Source: DATJAJ01 sp035622335 (GTDB lineage: Archaea; Thermoproteota; Nitrososphaeria; Nitrososphaerales; Gagatemarchaeaceae). From it: a DNA stretch of 64,000 nt. The notes beneath the pieces were generated by a model. That model saw nothing but the letters and a program-made list of their open reading frames with translations, did no database searches and was not told where the DNA came from. Each line of letters begins with the position of its first letter. Position 1 is the first letter of the stretch. The translations under genes and the position numbers were made by a program. The stretch is taken from contig DASPVO010000081.1 in NCBI GenBank assembly GCA_035622335.1, forward strand, positions 1-64,000, written 5' to 3'. Shown one piece after another: positions 8,301 through 16,713 of the stretch.

Positions 8301-8671
8301 GCCGGCGCGCAGGCGCGCCTGAGCTCGGCGAGCATGTCAGAGCACTCTGTGACCGAGTCCGCCTCTCCTTCTCTCTCAAAAGAATCAAGCGCCTTCTCGT
8401 ACTCCGGCAGGGCGCGCATTGCCTTGAACAGGTCCGGCGTCGTCGCCTCCGACAGGATCATCTGCCCCGCGGCCTTGAACCACTCGCCCGCTTCCTCGTA
8501 CTGTTCGAGCTGGTAGAAGCACTTCGCGATCCACTCGCATAGGTCGACCCTCCTGGGAGTCGCAAGGAGACCCTGCAACTCCTGCTTAAGGAGGTAGACC
8601 TCGGGTCTGCCGCTCTTCATCTTGCTGACTCTGAATGCCCCCGCGTAGTCGTCCAACGTGCCCTCGGGCAC
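8297..8671 (-). CDS. Hypothetical TPR-like helical protein
   Basis: A 124-residue helical protein with GTG start (8671). It resembles a short tetratricopeptide stack: CEWIAKCFYQLEQYEEAGEWF and ALPEYEKALDSFEREGE carry the spacing of TPR helices. No catalytic motif or membrane segment is seen. It converges on the small zinc protein with a 4-base overlap. Probably a scaffold or regulatory protein; function unknown. Confidence 0.65.
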   Translation of the reverse strand: MPEGTLDDYAGAFRVSKMKSGRPEVYLLKQELQGLLATPRRVDLCEWIAKCFYQLEQYEEAGEWFKAAGQMILSEATTPDLFKAMRALPEYEKALDSFEREGEADSVTECSDMLAELRRACAPA

Positions 8672-8727
8672 AACGGACAGTAAGAAAGGCGAGGATGCAC
8701 TAATATTGAGCGTTGGATGAAGCTGCG

Positions 8728-9204
8728 TCAGAGCTTTCTCAAGGCCGCGAGCTCTGCCTCTCTGATCTTCCTTCTGGCCGCGGCTTGCCTGAATCGTCTC
8801 TTCTCGTCCTTGGTCACCGGTCTGAGCCCGGGGACCGGGGTCGGCTTACCGAACTCGTCCAGCGCCACGTAGGTGAAGTAGCAGGAGCCCGTGTGAGTCA
8901 CCGCTCCGGAGATGGGGTTCTGCGCCTCGACCCTGACTCCAACCTCCATCGAGGTGACGCCGACGTAGTTGACCGAAGCCTTGAGGACGAGGAGGTTGCC
9001 GATGAAGACGGGGGCGTAGAAGTCCATCCTGTCTACGGAAGCTGTGACGCAGTTCTTGCCCGTGTGCTTGACGGCGACTATCGCGGCGACTTCGTCCATG
9101 TACTTCATGATTGCCCCGCCAAAGACGTTTCCAAGGAGGTTCGCGTCGGTGGGCGCCATCAGTCGAACCGTCGTGAGCGCAGAGTCGGAGACCCTCTTCT
9201 CCAT
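8728..9204 (-). CDS. Acyl-CoA thioesterase, hotdog fold (YciA/BACH type)
   Basis: A 158-residue single hotdog domain. The N-terminal block has N at LLGNVFGGAIMKYMDEVAA, with GNVFGG and MDEVA typical of acyl-CoA hydrolases, then NCVTASVDRMDFYAPV. These enzymes release fatty acids or short acyl groups from CoA. ATG start at 9204 fits the family. It may balance CoA pools with the acyl-CoA oxidation block at 31-38 kb, but no operon link exists. Confidence 0.88.
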   Translation of the reverse strand: MEKRVSDSALTTVRLMAPTDANLLGNVFGGAIMKYMDEVAAIVAVKHTGKNCVTASVDRMDFYAPVFIGNLLVLKASVNYVGVTSMEVGVRVEAQNPISGAVTHTGSCYFTYVALDEFGKPTPVPGLRPVTKDEKRRFRQAAARRKIREAELAALRKL

Positions 9205-9262
9205 TGTGTCCCGATGGGCTTGGCTTGTTCATAAGCGTGACAAGCGCATGCGCTCAGGCGGG

Positions 9263-9871
9263 ATGTTCGTCAAGCAGCTGAAGGTCGGGCCCATGGAAAA
9301 TTTCGTGTATTTGGTGAAGGACGAGGAGAGTTCAGAGGCCGCGGTCGTGGACTCTGGCTGGGAGACCAAGCCCATTCTAGAGGAAGCCAAGCGCTCGGGG
9401 GCCAGGATAGAGTACGTGATAGCGACCCACAATCACTTCGATCACTCGGCCACCCTCGGAGAGCTGGCTGAGGCCGCAGGGGCAAATACCGCTGCTCACG
9501 AGAGCAGCCCGCTCAGTGTGGACCTCAGGCTCAGGGGAGGACAGAAGATGAGGCTCGGGGAGAGCGAGCTGGAGGTCCTCCACACGCCGGGGCACACGGA
9601 AGACAGCATATGCCTCTACGACGGGACAGACCTGTTCACGGGCGACACGCTCTTCGTAGGGACGTTCGGCAGGACAGACCTTCCCGGGGGCTCGGCCGTG
9701 AAGCTGTTCCACAGCATCCAGGGGACGATCATGAAGCTCCCGCCCTCGGCACTCATCTATCCCGGTCACGACTACGGCGAGGTCCCGGCCAGGACCCTCG
9801 AAGAGGAGGCGGGGCTGAACCCGGCCCTGTTAGCGAGGGACCTCAGAGGCTTCCTGGCAGTCGTTTCCTGA
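9263..9871 (+). CDS. Metallo-beta-lactamase-fold hydrolase (glyoxalase II/ETHE1-like)
   Basis: A 202-residue protein with the metal-binding motif THNHFDH (His56, His58, Asp60, His61), the HTPGHTEDS second site and FTGDTLFVG-GRTDLPGG, which resembles persulfide dioxygenase/glyoxalase II relatives. Hydrolase or sulfur-oxidising activity cannot be separated by eye. ATG at 9263 (MFVKQL) is preferred; an in-frame ATG at 9248 would add five residues. It overlaps the converging dehydratase gene by 29 bases. Confidence 0.85.
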   Translation: MFVKQLKVGPMENFVYLVKDEESSEAAVVDSGWETKPILEEAKRSGARIEYVIATHNHFDHSATLGELAEAAGANTAAHESSPLSVDLRLRGGQKMRLGESELEVLHTPGHTEDSICLYDGTDLFTGDTLFVGTFGRTDLPGGSAVKLFHSIQGTIMKLPPSALIYPGHDYGEVPARTLEEEAGLNPALLARDLRGFLAVVS

Positions 9872-10826
9872 GTATCTCTGCCAGGAGGGAAAGGGCGATG
9901 TTTCCCCCGCTTATCACCAAGACGGTAATTTTCCCATTTTCGTCGGCGAGAGGCCCCTTCAGCGCGGCCAGGGGCGATGCTCCAGCCGGCTCAGCGAGCA
10001 CCCTCGCTTTAGACAGTAGCTCGAAGATGGCGTCCTCTAGCTGTGAGTCGTTCACGAGGCCAATCCTGTCGATGTTCTTCCTCACGGCCTCGAACGTCAG
10101 CTCTCCTGGCACCTTCGCCTGCATGCCGTCAGCGATGGTCGGCTTCGGGGTCACCTCCACCAGCCTACCCTGCTCTACAGACTCGTACATCGACGGGATG
10201 GCTGTCGTCTCCGCCCCGTAGACTCTGACGCCGTCGAGGGTCTCCTTCAGCGCGATGGAGACGCCGGATATCAGTCCTCCTCCGCCGATCGCGACGACAG
10301 CGGAGTCGATCTCGCTGTTCTGGTGCGCTATCTCGAGACCGCATGTACCCTGGCCCGCGATGACGTCGGCGTCGTTGAACGCGTGGACGAAGGTCATACC
10401 TCTCTGGGCCGCGACCTTCACCGCGTTCTCATACGCCTCGTCGTAGCCGGACCCGAACCTGACCAGCTCGGCGCCCTCCTCTTGGATCGCCGCAAGCTTC
10501 TGAGGGTTGACGCGCTCGGGGACGCAGACGACGGCCTTGACCCCGAACATCTTTGACGCATAAGCGATCGCCAGCCCGTGATTTCCTGACGAAGCAGTGA
10601 CCACGCCCTTCTTGAGCGCCGAGTCGCCGAGGCAGAGGAGCTTGTTGAGGGCGCCCCTTATCTTGAAGACGCGGATGGGCTGAAAGACTTCGAGCTTCAG
10701 GTAGATTTCACGCCCGCAGGATGCGGAGATCCCTCCGCTTCGCTCAAGGGGGGTCGGTGGAATGTAGCGTCTTATCCTGCTCTCTGCTTCTTCTATGTCC
10801 CTCAGTCGGGGGAGCTCCTGCGTCAG
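9843..10826 (-). CDS. Threonine/serine dehydratase-like PLP enzyme, CTG start
   Basis: A 327-residue fold-type II PLP enzyme. The N-terminal part has YIPPTPLERS and VFKIRGALN, whose Lys (about residue 55) should bind PLP. VTASSGNHGLAIAY and the AIGGGGLISG phosphate loop follow, then SGGNIALSLL near the end. It probably deaminates threonine or serine; no ACT domain is present. The frame runs upstream with no ATG, GTG or TTG before residue 75, which is past the PLP lysine. CTG at 10826 gives MTQELPRLRDIEEAE, a typical N-terminus. Alternatively one missing base in the five-C run at 10838-10842 would connect a GTG (10852) overlapping the fen stop. Confidence 0.85.
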   Translation of the reverse strand: MTQELPRLRDIEEAESRIRRYIPPTPLERSGGISASCGREIYLKLEVFQPIRVFKIRGALNKLLCLGDSALKKGVVTASSGNHGLAIAYASKMFGVKAVVCVPERVNPQKLAAIQEEGAELVRFGSGYDEAYENAVKVAAQRGMTFVHAFNDADVIAGQGTCGLEIAHQNSEIDSAVVAIGGGGLISGVSIALKETLDGVRVYGAETTAIPSMYESVEQGRLVEVTPKPTIADGMQAKVPGELTFEAVRKNIDRIGLVNDSQLEDAIFELLSKARVLAEPAGASPLAALKGPLADENGKITVLVISGGNIALSLLAEILRKRLPGSL

Positions 10827-10848
10827 TCTATACCCGGCCCCCGAAACG

Positions 10849-11874
10849 TCACGCGAACCACTTCTCGAGCGTCTCCGACTCAGCAGAGGGCACGTTCTTC
10901 AAGCGGGCGAGGGCAGACTCGACCCTGTCCCTGGAGAAGGAGTGCTCGTCAACCAGAAACTCCAGGACCTTGCCGCGCTGGACTGGCTTCCACTCGGGCT
11001 TCACGCCCTTCAGCGCCGGGGCGTTGAGGTACAGGTCTCGAATCGCGACGTAGTCGACTCCGTCAAGGCGCTGCTTGAGCTCTGAGATGTCTTCCAGCCT
11101 TCCGTGCTTACGCAGGAGCTTCAGCGCGGTCACTGGACCGATGCCCTCGAACCCGTCAGGGTTGAAGTCGGTCCCCAGAAGAATCGCGTAGTCGATGAGC
11201 TGCTCCCTAGTGAGCCCCAGCTGAGAGAGGACGTTCGAGAGCACTATCCTCTCGGGTTGGACGTTGACGAAGATTCCCTTGCTCGGGAGTCTTCTCTTCC
11301 CAGAGATGGTCACGTTCCGGACCAGGATGGGCGCTCCGAACATCAGCGAATCGTGATCCTGTGACGCCACCGCCCGCACCGTCCCCTCAGAAGCCATGAC
11401 GGACGCCTGCGCCTCACCCTCCGACGGGGCGTCGACCCACGGTATCCCCATTGCGTCTAGGAGGGCCTTGGCATCTGCGACCATGTCGCGCCTAAGGACC
11501 GTGGACGCCTCGGCGTACTTTCTCGCTTCGACCATGTCTCCGGCCTGCAGCGCCTTTAGGTACTGGTCGTTGGCCTCGCTTCTGGCGGCGGACCTCCTCC
11601 GGATCTCTTCCATCTTGAGCGCTGGAGGCTTGCCGTCAAAGACGTAGACGAGCTTCATCCCAAGCTCCATCAGGTTGACGTTCCTGTAAAAGAGACCGCT
11701 TATGTGCGAGGTCACCCTCCCACGGGCGTCCTTGAGGTGGCCCCCGTCAGCCCCACGGATTATCGCAAGGAACTGGTAGAGGGTGTTGTATCCGTCCACT
11801 GCGAGCGACCAGCCAGCTATGTCCTCGAGCTCTATCTTCTCTCTCGGTATCGAGCTGCCGAAGTCTACGCCCAA
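10849..11874 (-). CDS. fen: Flap endonuclease FEN1
   Basis: A 341-residue structure-specific nuclease of archaeal FEN1 length. It has the N-terminal MGVDFGSSI, AVDGYNTLYQFL, VYVFDGKPPALK and the EGEAQASVMA acidic site, then LGTDFNPDGFEGIGPVTAL (helix-hairpin-helix). The C-terminal LEKWFA is PIP-box-like for binding PCNA. It trims Okazaki fragment flaps and acts in repair. TTG start at 11874. Its stop falls just after the neighbouring dehydratase's proposed start region, so the two may share a transcript. Confidence 0.95.
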   Translation of the reverse strand: MGVDFGSSIPREKIELEDIAGWSLAVDGYNTLYQFLAIIRGADGGHLKDARGRVTSHISGLFYRNVNLMELGMKLVYVFDGKPPALKMEEIRRRSAARSEANDQYLKALQAGDMVEARKYAEASTVLRRDMVADAKALLDAMGIPWVDAPSEGEAQASVMASEGTVRAVASQDHDSLMFGAPILVRNVTISGKRRLPSKGIFVNVQPERIVLSNVLSQLGLTREQLIDYAILLGTDFNPDGFEGIGPVTALKLLRKHGRLEDISELKQRLDGVDYVAIRDLYLNAPALKGVKPEWKPVQRGKVLEFLVDEHSFSRDRVESALARLKNVPSAESETLEKWFA

Positions 11875-11908
11875 GGCCGACCCGTTTTGCTGAGAGGGGA
11901 CGATTTAA

Positions 11909-12151
11909 TCATTGACGGCGTTCGCGGGAGTCCTCGGGGAGATTCTCCACGACCTCCAGCCTGCGCCTGTCCTTACCAACCCACCTCACGGTGATCAGGC
12001 CGAGGATCTCGAGCTGCATCAACACCTTGTCAATCTCGTCCGAGGAGCACTTGCTCCCGTTCTTGTTCAGGGCATCCATGAGGTCGGCGTCGGTGGAAGC
12101 CTTCTGTTGCTTTAGCCACTCGAACGCCGCGTATCTAAGAGGGTATCTCAA
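11909..12151 (-). CDS. Small winged-helix protein
   Basis: An 80-residue protein with a winged-helix outline: helices AAFEWLKQQKASTDADLMDAL and DEIDKVLMQLEILGLI, then a wing ITVRWVGKDRRRLEVV. Likely DNA- or RNA-binding. It sits 35 bases before fen on the same strand, so an operon is plausible. TTG start at 12151 is the only early candidate. Specific function unknown. Confidence 0.7.
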   Translation of the reverse strand: MRYPLRYAAFEWLKQQKASTDADLMDALNKNGSKCSSDEIDKVLMQLEILGLITVRWVGKDRRRLEVVENLPEDSRERRQ

Positions 12152-12284
12152 AGGATTTCTCGCCGGAAGGAGACGGATGAATGGTTGAGCAACGGTCAGG
12201 GGTATAAAAGGTATCTGAGGGTGAGCGAGGCTCTGGAGGGCAAAGTCTCACTCTGCGCCCTCTGCCTGGACGATGGCCCCAAGC

Positions 12285-12572
12285 TCACTGAGGAGGGAGT
12301 CTGCTCGACATCCTACTCACGCCGACCACTTCGCACTGGCCAACCAGCTTCGTTGCGGAGACCGACTTCTCCACGCTCTCGATGGCACCTTCTTCCTCGG
12401 GAGCGATGACGTCGAGCATCACCGCGGAGAGTCCGAAGGCTATCGGCTCCACCCGTTGGTTCCTGACGTGCGCGCCGGTGGGTAGCGAAGAGGATACAGA
12501 CCTCGCGAGGGCATCTAGGTCCACGGTAGTGTCTTCGGGTAGAACCTTCAAACGGATCACGTATGAGCCCAT
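12285..12572 (-). CDS. ef1b: Translation elongation factor aEF-1beta
   Basis: A 95-residue nucleotide-exchange factor for aEF-1alpha. MGSYVIRLKVLPEDTTVDL opens the family fold, followed by PIAFGLSAVMLDVIAPEEEG. ATG at 12572 is selected because an upstream in-frame start adds 13 unrelated residues that overlap the previous gene. It follows the Zn-ribbon gene by 8 bases, a pairing common in archaeal genomes. Confidence 0.93.
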   Translation of the reverse strand: MGSYVIRLKVLPEDTTVDLDALARSVSSSLPTGAHVRNQRVEPIAFGLSAVMLDVIAPEEEGAIESVEKSVSATKLVGQCEVVGVSRMSSRLPPQ

Positions 12573-12580
12573 GGTCTCAC

Positions 12581-12763
12581 TCAGGGTCCTTCGAAGCCAC
12601 AGTTCACGCACTTGTACTTTCTGGAGAACTTCCTACACTTCTCGCTCCTCCAGATCAACACCTCGTGGCAGTTGGGGCAGTAGAACTTCGAGATTCTCTC
12701 CCCGGGCTTTATCGGCCTGTTGCACGAAGTGCAGAGTGGGAGAGAGACCGTGGACTGTGACAT
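12581..12763 (-). CDS. Zn-ribbon RNA-binding protein, translation-associated
   Basis: A 60-residue protein with four CxxC pairs: CTSC, CPNC, a single Cys at SEKC, and CVNC near the end. This matches the small archaeal Zn-ribbon family (COG2888-like) found beside aEF-1beta. It likely binds RNA or the ribosome; exact role not established. ATG start at 12763. Confidence 0.85.
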   Translation of the reverse strand: MSQSTVSLPLCTSCNRPIKPGERISKFYCPNCHEVLIWRSEKCRKFSRKYKCVNCGFEGP

Positions 12764-12809
12764 TGCTTTCGCAACCCCTTCGCCGCGTGCAGATATACGT
12801 TGCTGTGGG

Positions 12810-13958
12810 TCAGAGTCCCGAGAGTAGAGACCTCGCCTCCACGGAAGCGATGACCCTGGACAGCTTCAACAACCCCCCCACTCCGACCGCCGAGACGAGC
12901 GCCGCGGCGTGAAGGTCGAAGTCGCTTTCTGCGAGCTTAGCGGTGACGCTGGGAGACGACAGGACAGACACGACGCTGTCCAGTTCCGCGTTGGTCAACC
13001 TCTCAAATGCTTCCCGGAGCCTTCTTGTCCTCCACGCATCGCCCCCAAACTCTGCCACCCAGTCGCGTCTGTAGTTCGAGAGCAAGGACGGGTCGCCTGA
13101 GCGAATAGTCTCGCTGAGCCACTTAGCCGCAATCACCCCGCCGGCCAATGAGGTGGTGATACCTCCCGCCGTGGTGGGCTTGACCATCCCGGCTGACTCC
13201 CCCACGAGCAGACGACGGCCCTCTACGAAGCTCTCGACAGGTCCTCCCACATAGATCGGGGCCGCGACCTTTCTGATCAGCTTGTACTCCCTGCCGGAGA
13301 GGAAGGAGTCGAGCGCCCTTGAGGGATTGATCCCTCGTCCGGCCGCCCCCACCTTGGCGAGGGAGTGCCCGCACGAGATCGACCATGAGAAGAAACCAGG
13401 GTACTTGACCGCGTCTAGGAAGACATCGACGGAGCCTTCGGGGACCCACTCGGCCTCCACCTCGTACTTGGCTGACGGGATAATCCCGGACTTGGGAGCT
13501 GATGCTGGACCAGTCGCGTCCACATAGTACGAGGCGCGCAGCGTCCTGTCTCCTGCGCTCACGGAGACGCTGTCGTCTGCCTCCCTTACTCCTCCGACTC
13601 GGGTGCCGAGGAGGATCTCAGCTCCCGCAGACAGAGCGGAGCTGGCGACCTGTCGGTCGTACGCGCCTCTGTCCAGGACAACGACCTCCAAGCGACTAGC
13701 GTCTATCTCGAGAACGGTGCCTCCGGGCGAGTGTATGGTTCCCTTGGAGACCTTGCCCTGGACGACGCCTAGGTCAGGGGGGAAACCGTGCTTCTTCAAG
13801 CCTCTCAAGCTCACCAGGCCGTCGCACTTCTCGGGCTCGCCTATCTTGTCGTGCTCCTCGACCACCAGGACTGAGAGTCCCCTTCCCGCGGCGACGGCGG
13901 CGAATGATAGTCCGGCGATGCTCCCACCCCCGACGAGAACATCGTACTGATTCGCCAA
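12810..13958 (-). CDS. Geranylgeranyl reductase-family flavoprotein
   Basis: A 382-residue FAD enzyme. It begins with a dinucleotide-binding GGGSIAGLSFAA, then the family's PEKCDGLVS with its Cys near residue 44. YVDATGPASAP and LVGESAGMVKPTTAGGI complete the FAD site. Archaeal members hydrogenate geranylgeranyl chains of ether lipids. TTG start at 13958. It is divergent from pth2 and both may use the AT-rich element at 13990. Confidence 0.88.
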   Translation of the reverse strand: MANQYDVLVGGGSIAGLSFAAVAAGRGLSVLVVEEHDKIGEPEKCDGLVSLRGLKKHGFPPDLGVVQGKVSKGTIHSPGGTVLEIDASRLEVVVLDRGAYDRQVASSALSAGAEILLGTRVGGVREADDSVSVSAGDRTLRASYYVDATGPASAPKSGIIPSAKYEVEAEWVPEGSVDVFLDAVKYPGFFSWSISCGHSLAKVGAAGRGINPSRALDSFLSGREYKLIRKVAAPIYVGGPVESFVEGRRLLVGESAGMVKPTTAGGITTSLAGGVIAAKWLSETIRSGDPSLLSNYRRDWVAEFGGDAWRTRRLREAFERLTNAELDSVVSVLSSPSVTAKLAESDFDLHAAALVSAVGVGGLLKLSRVIASVEARSLLSGL

Positions 13959-13989
13959 GGCGAGGTCGTTGCAAAGGCTTTACCGGACT

Positions 13990-13999
13990 CATAATAACC
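13990..13999. promoter_or_regulatory. TATA-like element between GGR and pth2
   Basis: Plus strand cataataacc lies about 24 bases before the CTG proposed to start pth2 and about 36 bases before the minus-strand GGR start. It may serve pth2, with GGR sharing the AT-rich core in the other direction. Confidence 0.45.
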
Positions 14000-14017
14000 G
14001 TTGGCAGTGATACGGGT

Positions 14018-14365
14018 CTGAAGCAGGCAATTCTCGCCAGGGTCGACCTCAAGATGGGGAAGGGGAAGCTCGCGGCCCAGGTGGCGCACGCGTCCCTCGG
14101 GGCGGCGGAGGAGGCCCGGTCCAGACGTCCAGAGTGGTTCGAAGAGTGGAAGACGGAGGGACAGAAGAAGGTCGTTCTAAAGGTGCAGGGTGACGCGGAG
14201 CTTCGCCAGCTGTACAGAAGGGCCAGGGTGGCCAAGCTCCCATCCTCACTCGTAGAGGACGCAGGGCTGACACAGCTCGAACCCGGGACGGCCACATGCG
14301 CCGGGATCGGCCCGGCCCCCGAGGGAGAAGTGGACGCCATCACCGGAGCGCTGAAGCTTCTGTAG
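14018..14365 (+). CDS. pth2: Peptidyl-tRNA hydrolase 2, CTG start
   Basis: A 115-residue archaeal/eukaryotic type peptidyl-tRNA hydrolase, which recycles tRNA from aborted peptides. It carries LKQAILARVDLKMGKGK, AAQVAHASLGAAEEA and TCAGIGPAPEGEVDAITG, all typical of the family. The family N-terminus MKQAI falls exactly on CTG at 14018. There is no ATG, GTG or TTG near it in frame; the only upstream ATG (13904) would add 38 residues antisense to GGR. A TATA-like box 24 bases upstream fits a leaderless CTG mRNA. Confidence 0.92.
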   Translation: MKQAILARVDLKMGKGKLAAQVAHASLGAAEEARSRRPEWFEEWKTEGQKKVVLKVQGDAELRQLYRRARVAKLPSSLVEDAGLTQLEPGTATCAGIGPAPEGEVDAITGALKLL

Positions 14366-14369
14366 GTTC

Positions 14370-15659
14370 ATGGCTACGAACGATTCGACACGAAGGTCTC
14401 GCGCGCCCGCGGAGCTGCTCGTCGGAATTGAGGCATACGCGACGCCGACGCCTCCATGCGCCTCCAGGCTCAGGTCGAAGGTCGAGGACTTCGAGGTTGA
14501 GGAAGCGCTCAGGGAGGGTCTCCCCTCGGGCGAGCCAGAGAAGCGGCTCTTCCCTCTCTACAGAGTCAGGAAGAACTCGATAGACACGCTACACATGGCG
14601 CGCGAACTCTCAGAGGCGCTGGGGAGCAGAGTGAGCTATGCAGGCATAAAGGACAAGCGCGCCGCTGCTGTGCAGTACGTCTCGCCCACGAGCGGAAGGG
14701 CGTCCGCTCCCGACCGGGTCGAACGACCGCGTTTCAGCGCCGAGCTCGTCGGGTTCTTGCCGAGGCCTTTCTCCCGCTCGATGGTCGTGGGCAACAGGTT
14801 CAGGATCACCATGAGGGACTGCTGTGCCAAGGTCGAAGACAGCCTGATCGCCGCGCTGAGGGCGGGTCGCCTTCGCCTGCTCCCAAACTACTATGGTGTG
14901 CAGAGATTCGGCTCGAGGGACCCGATCACTCACAAGATAGGCAAGGCCTTAATCCAGTCGAGGTTTCAGGACGCAGTCGCGCTGCTGCTGACGGTACCCC
15001 GCGCACACGATGAACAAGAAGCAAGGAGAGCCAGGGAGCTGATGGAGCACGGGGACTATGAAGCCGGACTCAGAAAGATGCCGCGCGCGATGGACGTGGA
15101 GAGGATGGTGGCCAAGAGGCTCGCCAGGGGCGAGAGTGACCCTGTGAAGGCTCTCAGGGCCGTCCCGATACAGCTGCGAAGGCTCTACACCCAGGCATAC
15201 CAGTCCTTCATCTTCAACAAGACGCTGAGCGTCGCTCTACTGAAGGGAGTCGACATCTCGTCGGTGGAGAGGGGGGACAACTGGGGTGAGACCGGTGACG
15301 CTGGGCTCACCCTTAGAAAGGTCCACGGTGTCCGCGAGTCTCCAGCCGAAGGAGGCGTGCCACTGGTGCAGATCTTCGGTTACGCTTTCAGAGACTACGG
15401 CTCTAGATTCGACTCCTGTCTCAAGGAAGTTGTCGAGGAGGAAGGCATCGCCGCGAGGGATTTCTACGTGAAGGACATGCAGGAGGTGAGCCAGGAGGGC
15501 GGCTTCAGGAGACCGTTCTTGACAATAAGGGAGGAGGCCTATCAGGTCTCGGGAGACACGGCTGTAGTCTCCTTCTTGTTGGCGAGGGGCGAATACGCGA
15601 CCACCGTGTTGAGAGAGGTCATCAAAACGGAAGACCCATTCTCGTCTGGTTTCGACTAA
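14370..15659 (+). CDS. truD: tRNA pseudouridine synthase D
   Basis: A 429-residue TruD, which makes pseudouridine 13 in tRNA. The catalytic Asp is in AGIKDKRAA (Asp95). Further hallmarks are RNRFRITMRD-like text, NYYGVQRFGSRDPITHKIG and ARGEYATTVLREV. ATG at 14370, 4 bases after pth2, makes a translation-related operon. Confidence 0.95.
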   Translation: MATNDSTRRSRAPAELLVGIEAYATPTPPCASRLRSKVEDFEVEEALREGLPSGEPEKRLFPLYRVRKNSIDTLHMARELSEALGSRVSYAGIKDKRAAAVQYVSPTSGRASAPDRVERPRFSAELVGFLPRPFSRSMVVGNRFRITMRDCCAKVEDSLIAALRAGRLRLLPNYYGVQRFGSRDPITHKIGKALIQSRFQDAVALLLTVPRAHDEQEARRARELMEHGDYEAGLRKMPRAMDVERMVAKRLARGESDPVKALRAVPIQLRRLYTQAYQSFIFNKTLSVALLKGVDISSVERGDNWGETGDAGLTLRKVHGVRESPAEGGVPLVQIFGYAFRDYGSRFDSCLKEVVEEEGIAARDFYVKDMQEVSQEGGFRRPFLTIREEAYQVSGDTAVVSFLLARGEYATTVLREVIKTEDPFSSGFD

Positions 15660-15670
15660 AGTCGGAATCG

Positions 15671-15678
15671 TTTATACG
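15671..15678 (+). promoter_or_regulatory. TATA-like box of the ferredoxin-NADP reductase gene
   Basis: tttatacg sits about 34 bases before the ATG at 15709, implying a short leader of about 8 bases. Confidence 0.5.
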
Positions 15679-15708
15679 TCCACCTCGGGGGCGGTTTCAA
15701 AAGCGGGC

Positions 15709-16713
15709 ATGAGCGAACAGGTCTACGACATCACGATAATAGGCGCGGGTCCAGCGGGCCTCTTCGCCGCGTTCTACGCAGGCCTCAGACAGATGAAGGT
15801 GGAGGTGGTCGACGCCCTCGACCAGCCCGGCGGGCAGGTCGCGGTGCTGTACCCGGAGAAGTACGTGTTCGACGCGCCCGGTTACAAGAAGATCCTGGCG
15901 AAGGACCTTGTCAAGAACCTGGTAGACCAGGCGTACCAGTTTCACGCGTCCGTGGTTCTGGGGGAGAGGATCGTCTCGCTCCAGAAGGTCGACTCGGTTC
16001 TGGAGCTGAGGGGCGAGCGAGGCACTGTACACAGGGCGAAGACGGTCCTAATCACGGCTGGGGTCGGAGCGTTCTCGCCCAACAAGCTCGAGGCTGATGG
16101 AGCGTCTGATTACGAGAGCAAGGGAGTCTTCTACTTCGTGAAGGACAAGTCGTACTTCACGGGAAAGAACCTCCTGATAGTGGGCGGAGGAGACTCGGCC
16201 GTCGACTGGGCCCTGAACCTCTACTCCGTTGCAAAGAAGGTTACCCTTGTCCACAGGAGGGACGTCTTCAGGGCGCACGAGCAGAGCGTCGAAGAACTGA
16301 TGAAGTCTCCGGTGGACGTCAAGCTCTTCTACGAGGTGAGGAGTGTGTCGGGCGACGGGGAGAGGATAACGCAGGTGACCGTCTTCGACAACAGGACCAA
16401 CGCTGAGGCGGTGCTCGAAGTTGACGCGATACTCGTGAACATCGGCTTCAGGGCTGACCTGGGACCGATCAAGGACTGGGGACTGGAGATTCAGGGGAGG
16501 GACATAGTCACGGATGGGAGGATGGAGACGAGCATCCCGGGCGTCTTTGCCGCGGGAGACATCGCCACTGTCAAGGGGGGCGTCAAGCTCAACCTGATAG
16601 CAACGGCATACGCGCAGGCGGCCACGGCAGTCAACGTTGCGAAGTCCGTGGTAGACCCGAGCTCGAGGGTCTCACCCGGGCACAGCAGCGAAATGAAGAC
16701 TCTGCCTAGCTGA
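15709..16713 (+). CDS. Ferredoxin-NADP reductase, thioredoxin-reductase-like
   Basis: A 334-residue FAD/NAD(P) enzyme. The FAD motif is GAGPAGLFAAFYAGL, and PGGQVAVLYPEK follows. The NAD(P) motif is VGGGDSAVDWALNL. FAAGDIATVKGGVKLNLIATA closes the fold. The CxxC of true thioredoxin reductases is absent, which matches the YumC-type ferredoxin-NADP reductases. It may exchange electrons with the Zn-ferredoxin at 49.7 kb; this is inference. It converges on rpl15e with an 8-base overlap. Confidence 0.88.
   Translation: MSEQVYDITIIGAGPAGLFAAFYAGLRQMKVEVVDALDQPGGQVAVLYPEKYVFDAPGYKKILAKDLVKNLVDQAYQFHASVVLGERIVSLQKVDSVLELRGERGTVHRAKTVLITAGVGAFSPNKLEADGASDYESKGVFYFVKDKSYFTGKNLLIVGGGDSAVDWALNLYSVAKKVTLVHRRDVFRAHEQSVEELMKSPVDVKLFYEVRSVSGDGERITQVTVFDNRTNAEAVLEVDAILVNIGFRADLGPIKDWGLEIQGRDIVTDGRMETSIPGVFAAGDIATVKGGVKLNLIATAYAQAATAVNVAKSVVDPSSRVSPGHSSEMKTLPS

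Noticed and set aside
10604..10852. Dehydratase gene treated as a 5'-truncated pseudogene
   Set aside because: The upstream frame is open and encodes the expected N-terminal 74 residues including the PLP lysine, so only the start codon is odd.
12199..12207. Strong TATA-like ggtataaaa in the spacer before aEF-1beta's 3' end
   Set aside because: On the plus strand it leads only into sequence antisense to aEF-1beta; on the minus strand it is about 50 bases from the winged-helix gene. It could be a promoter for that gene but the spacing is not diagnostic.
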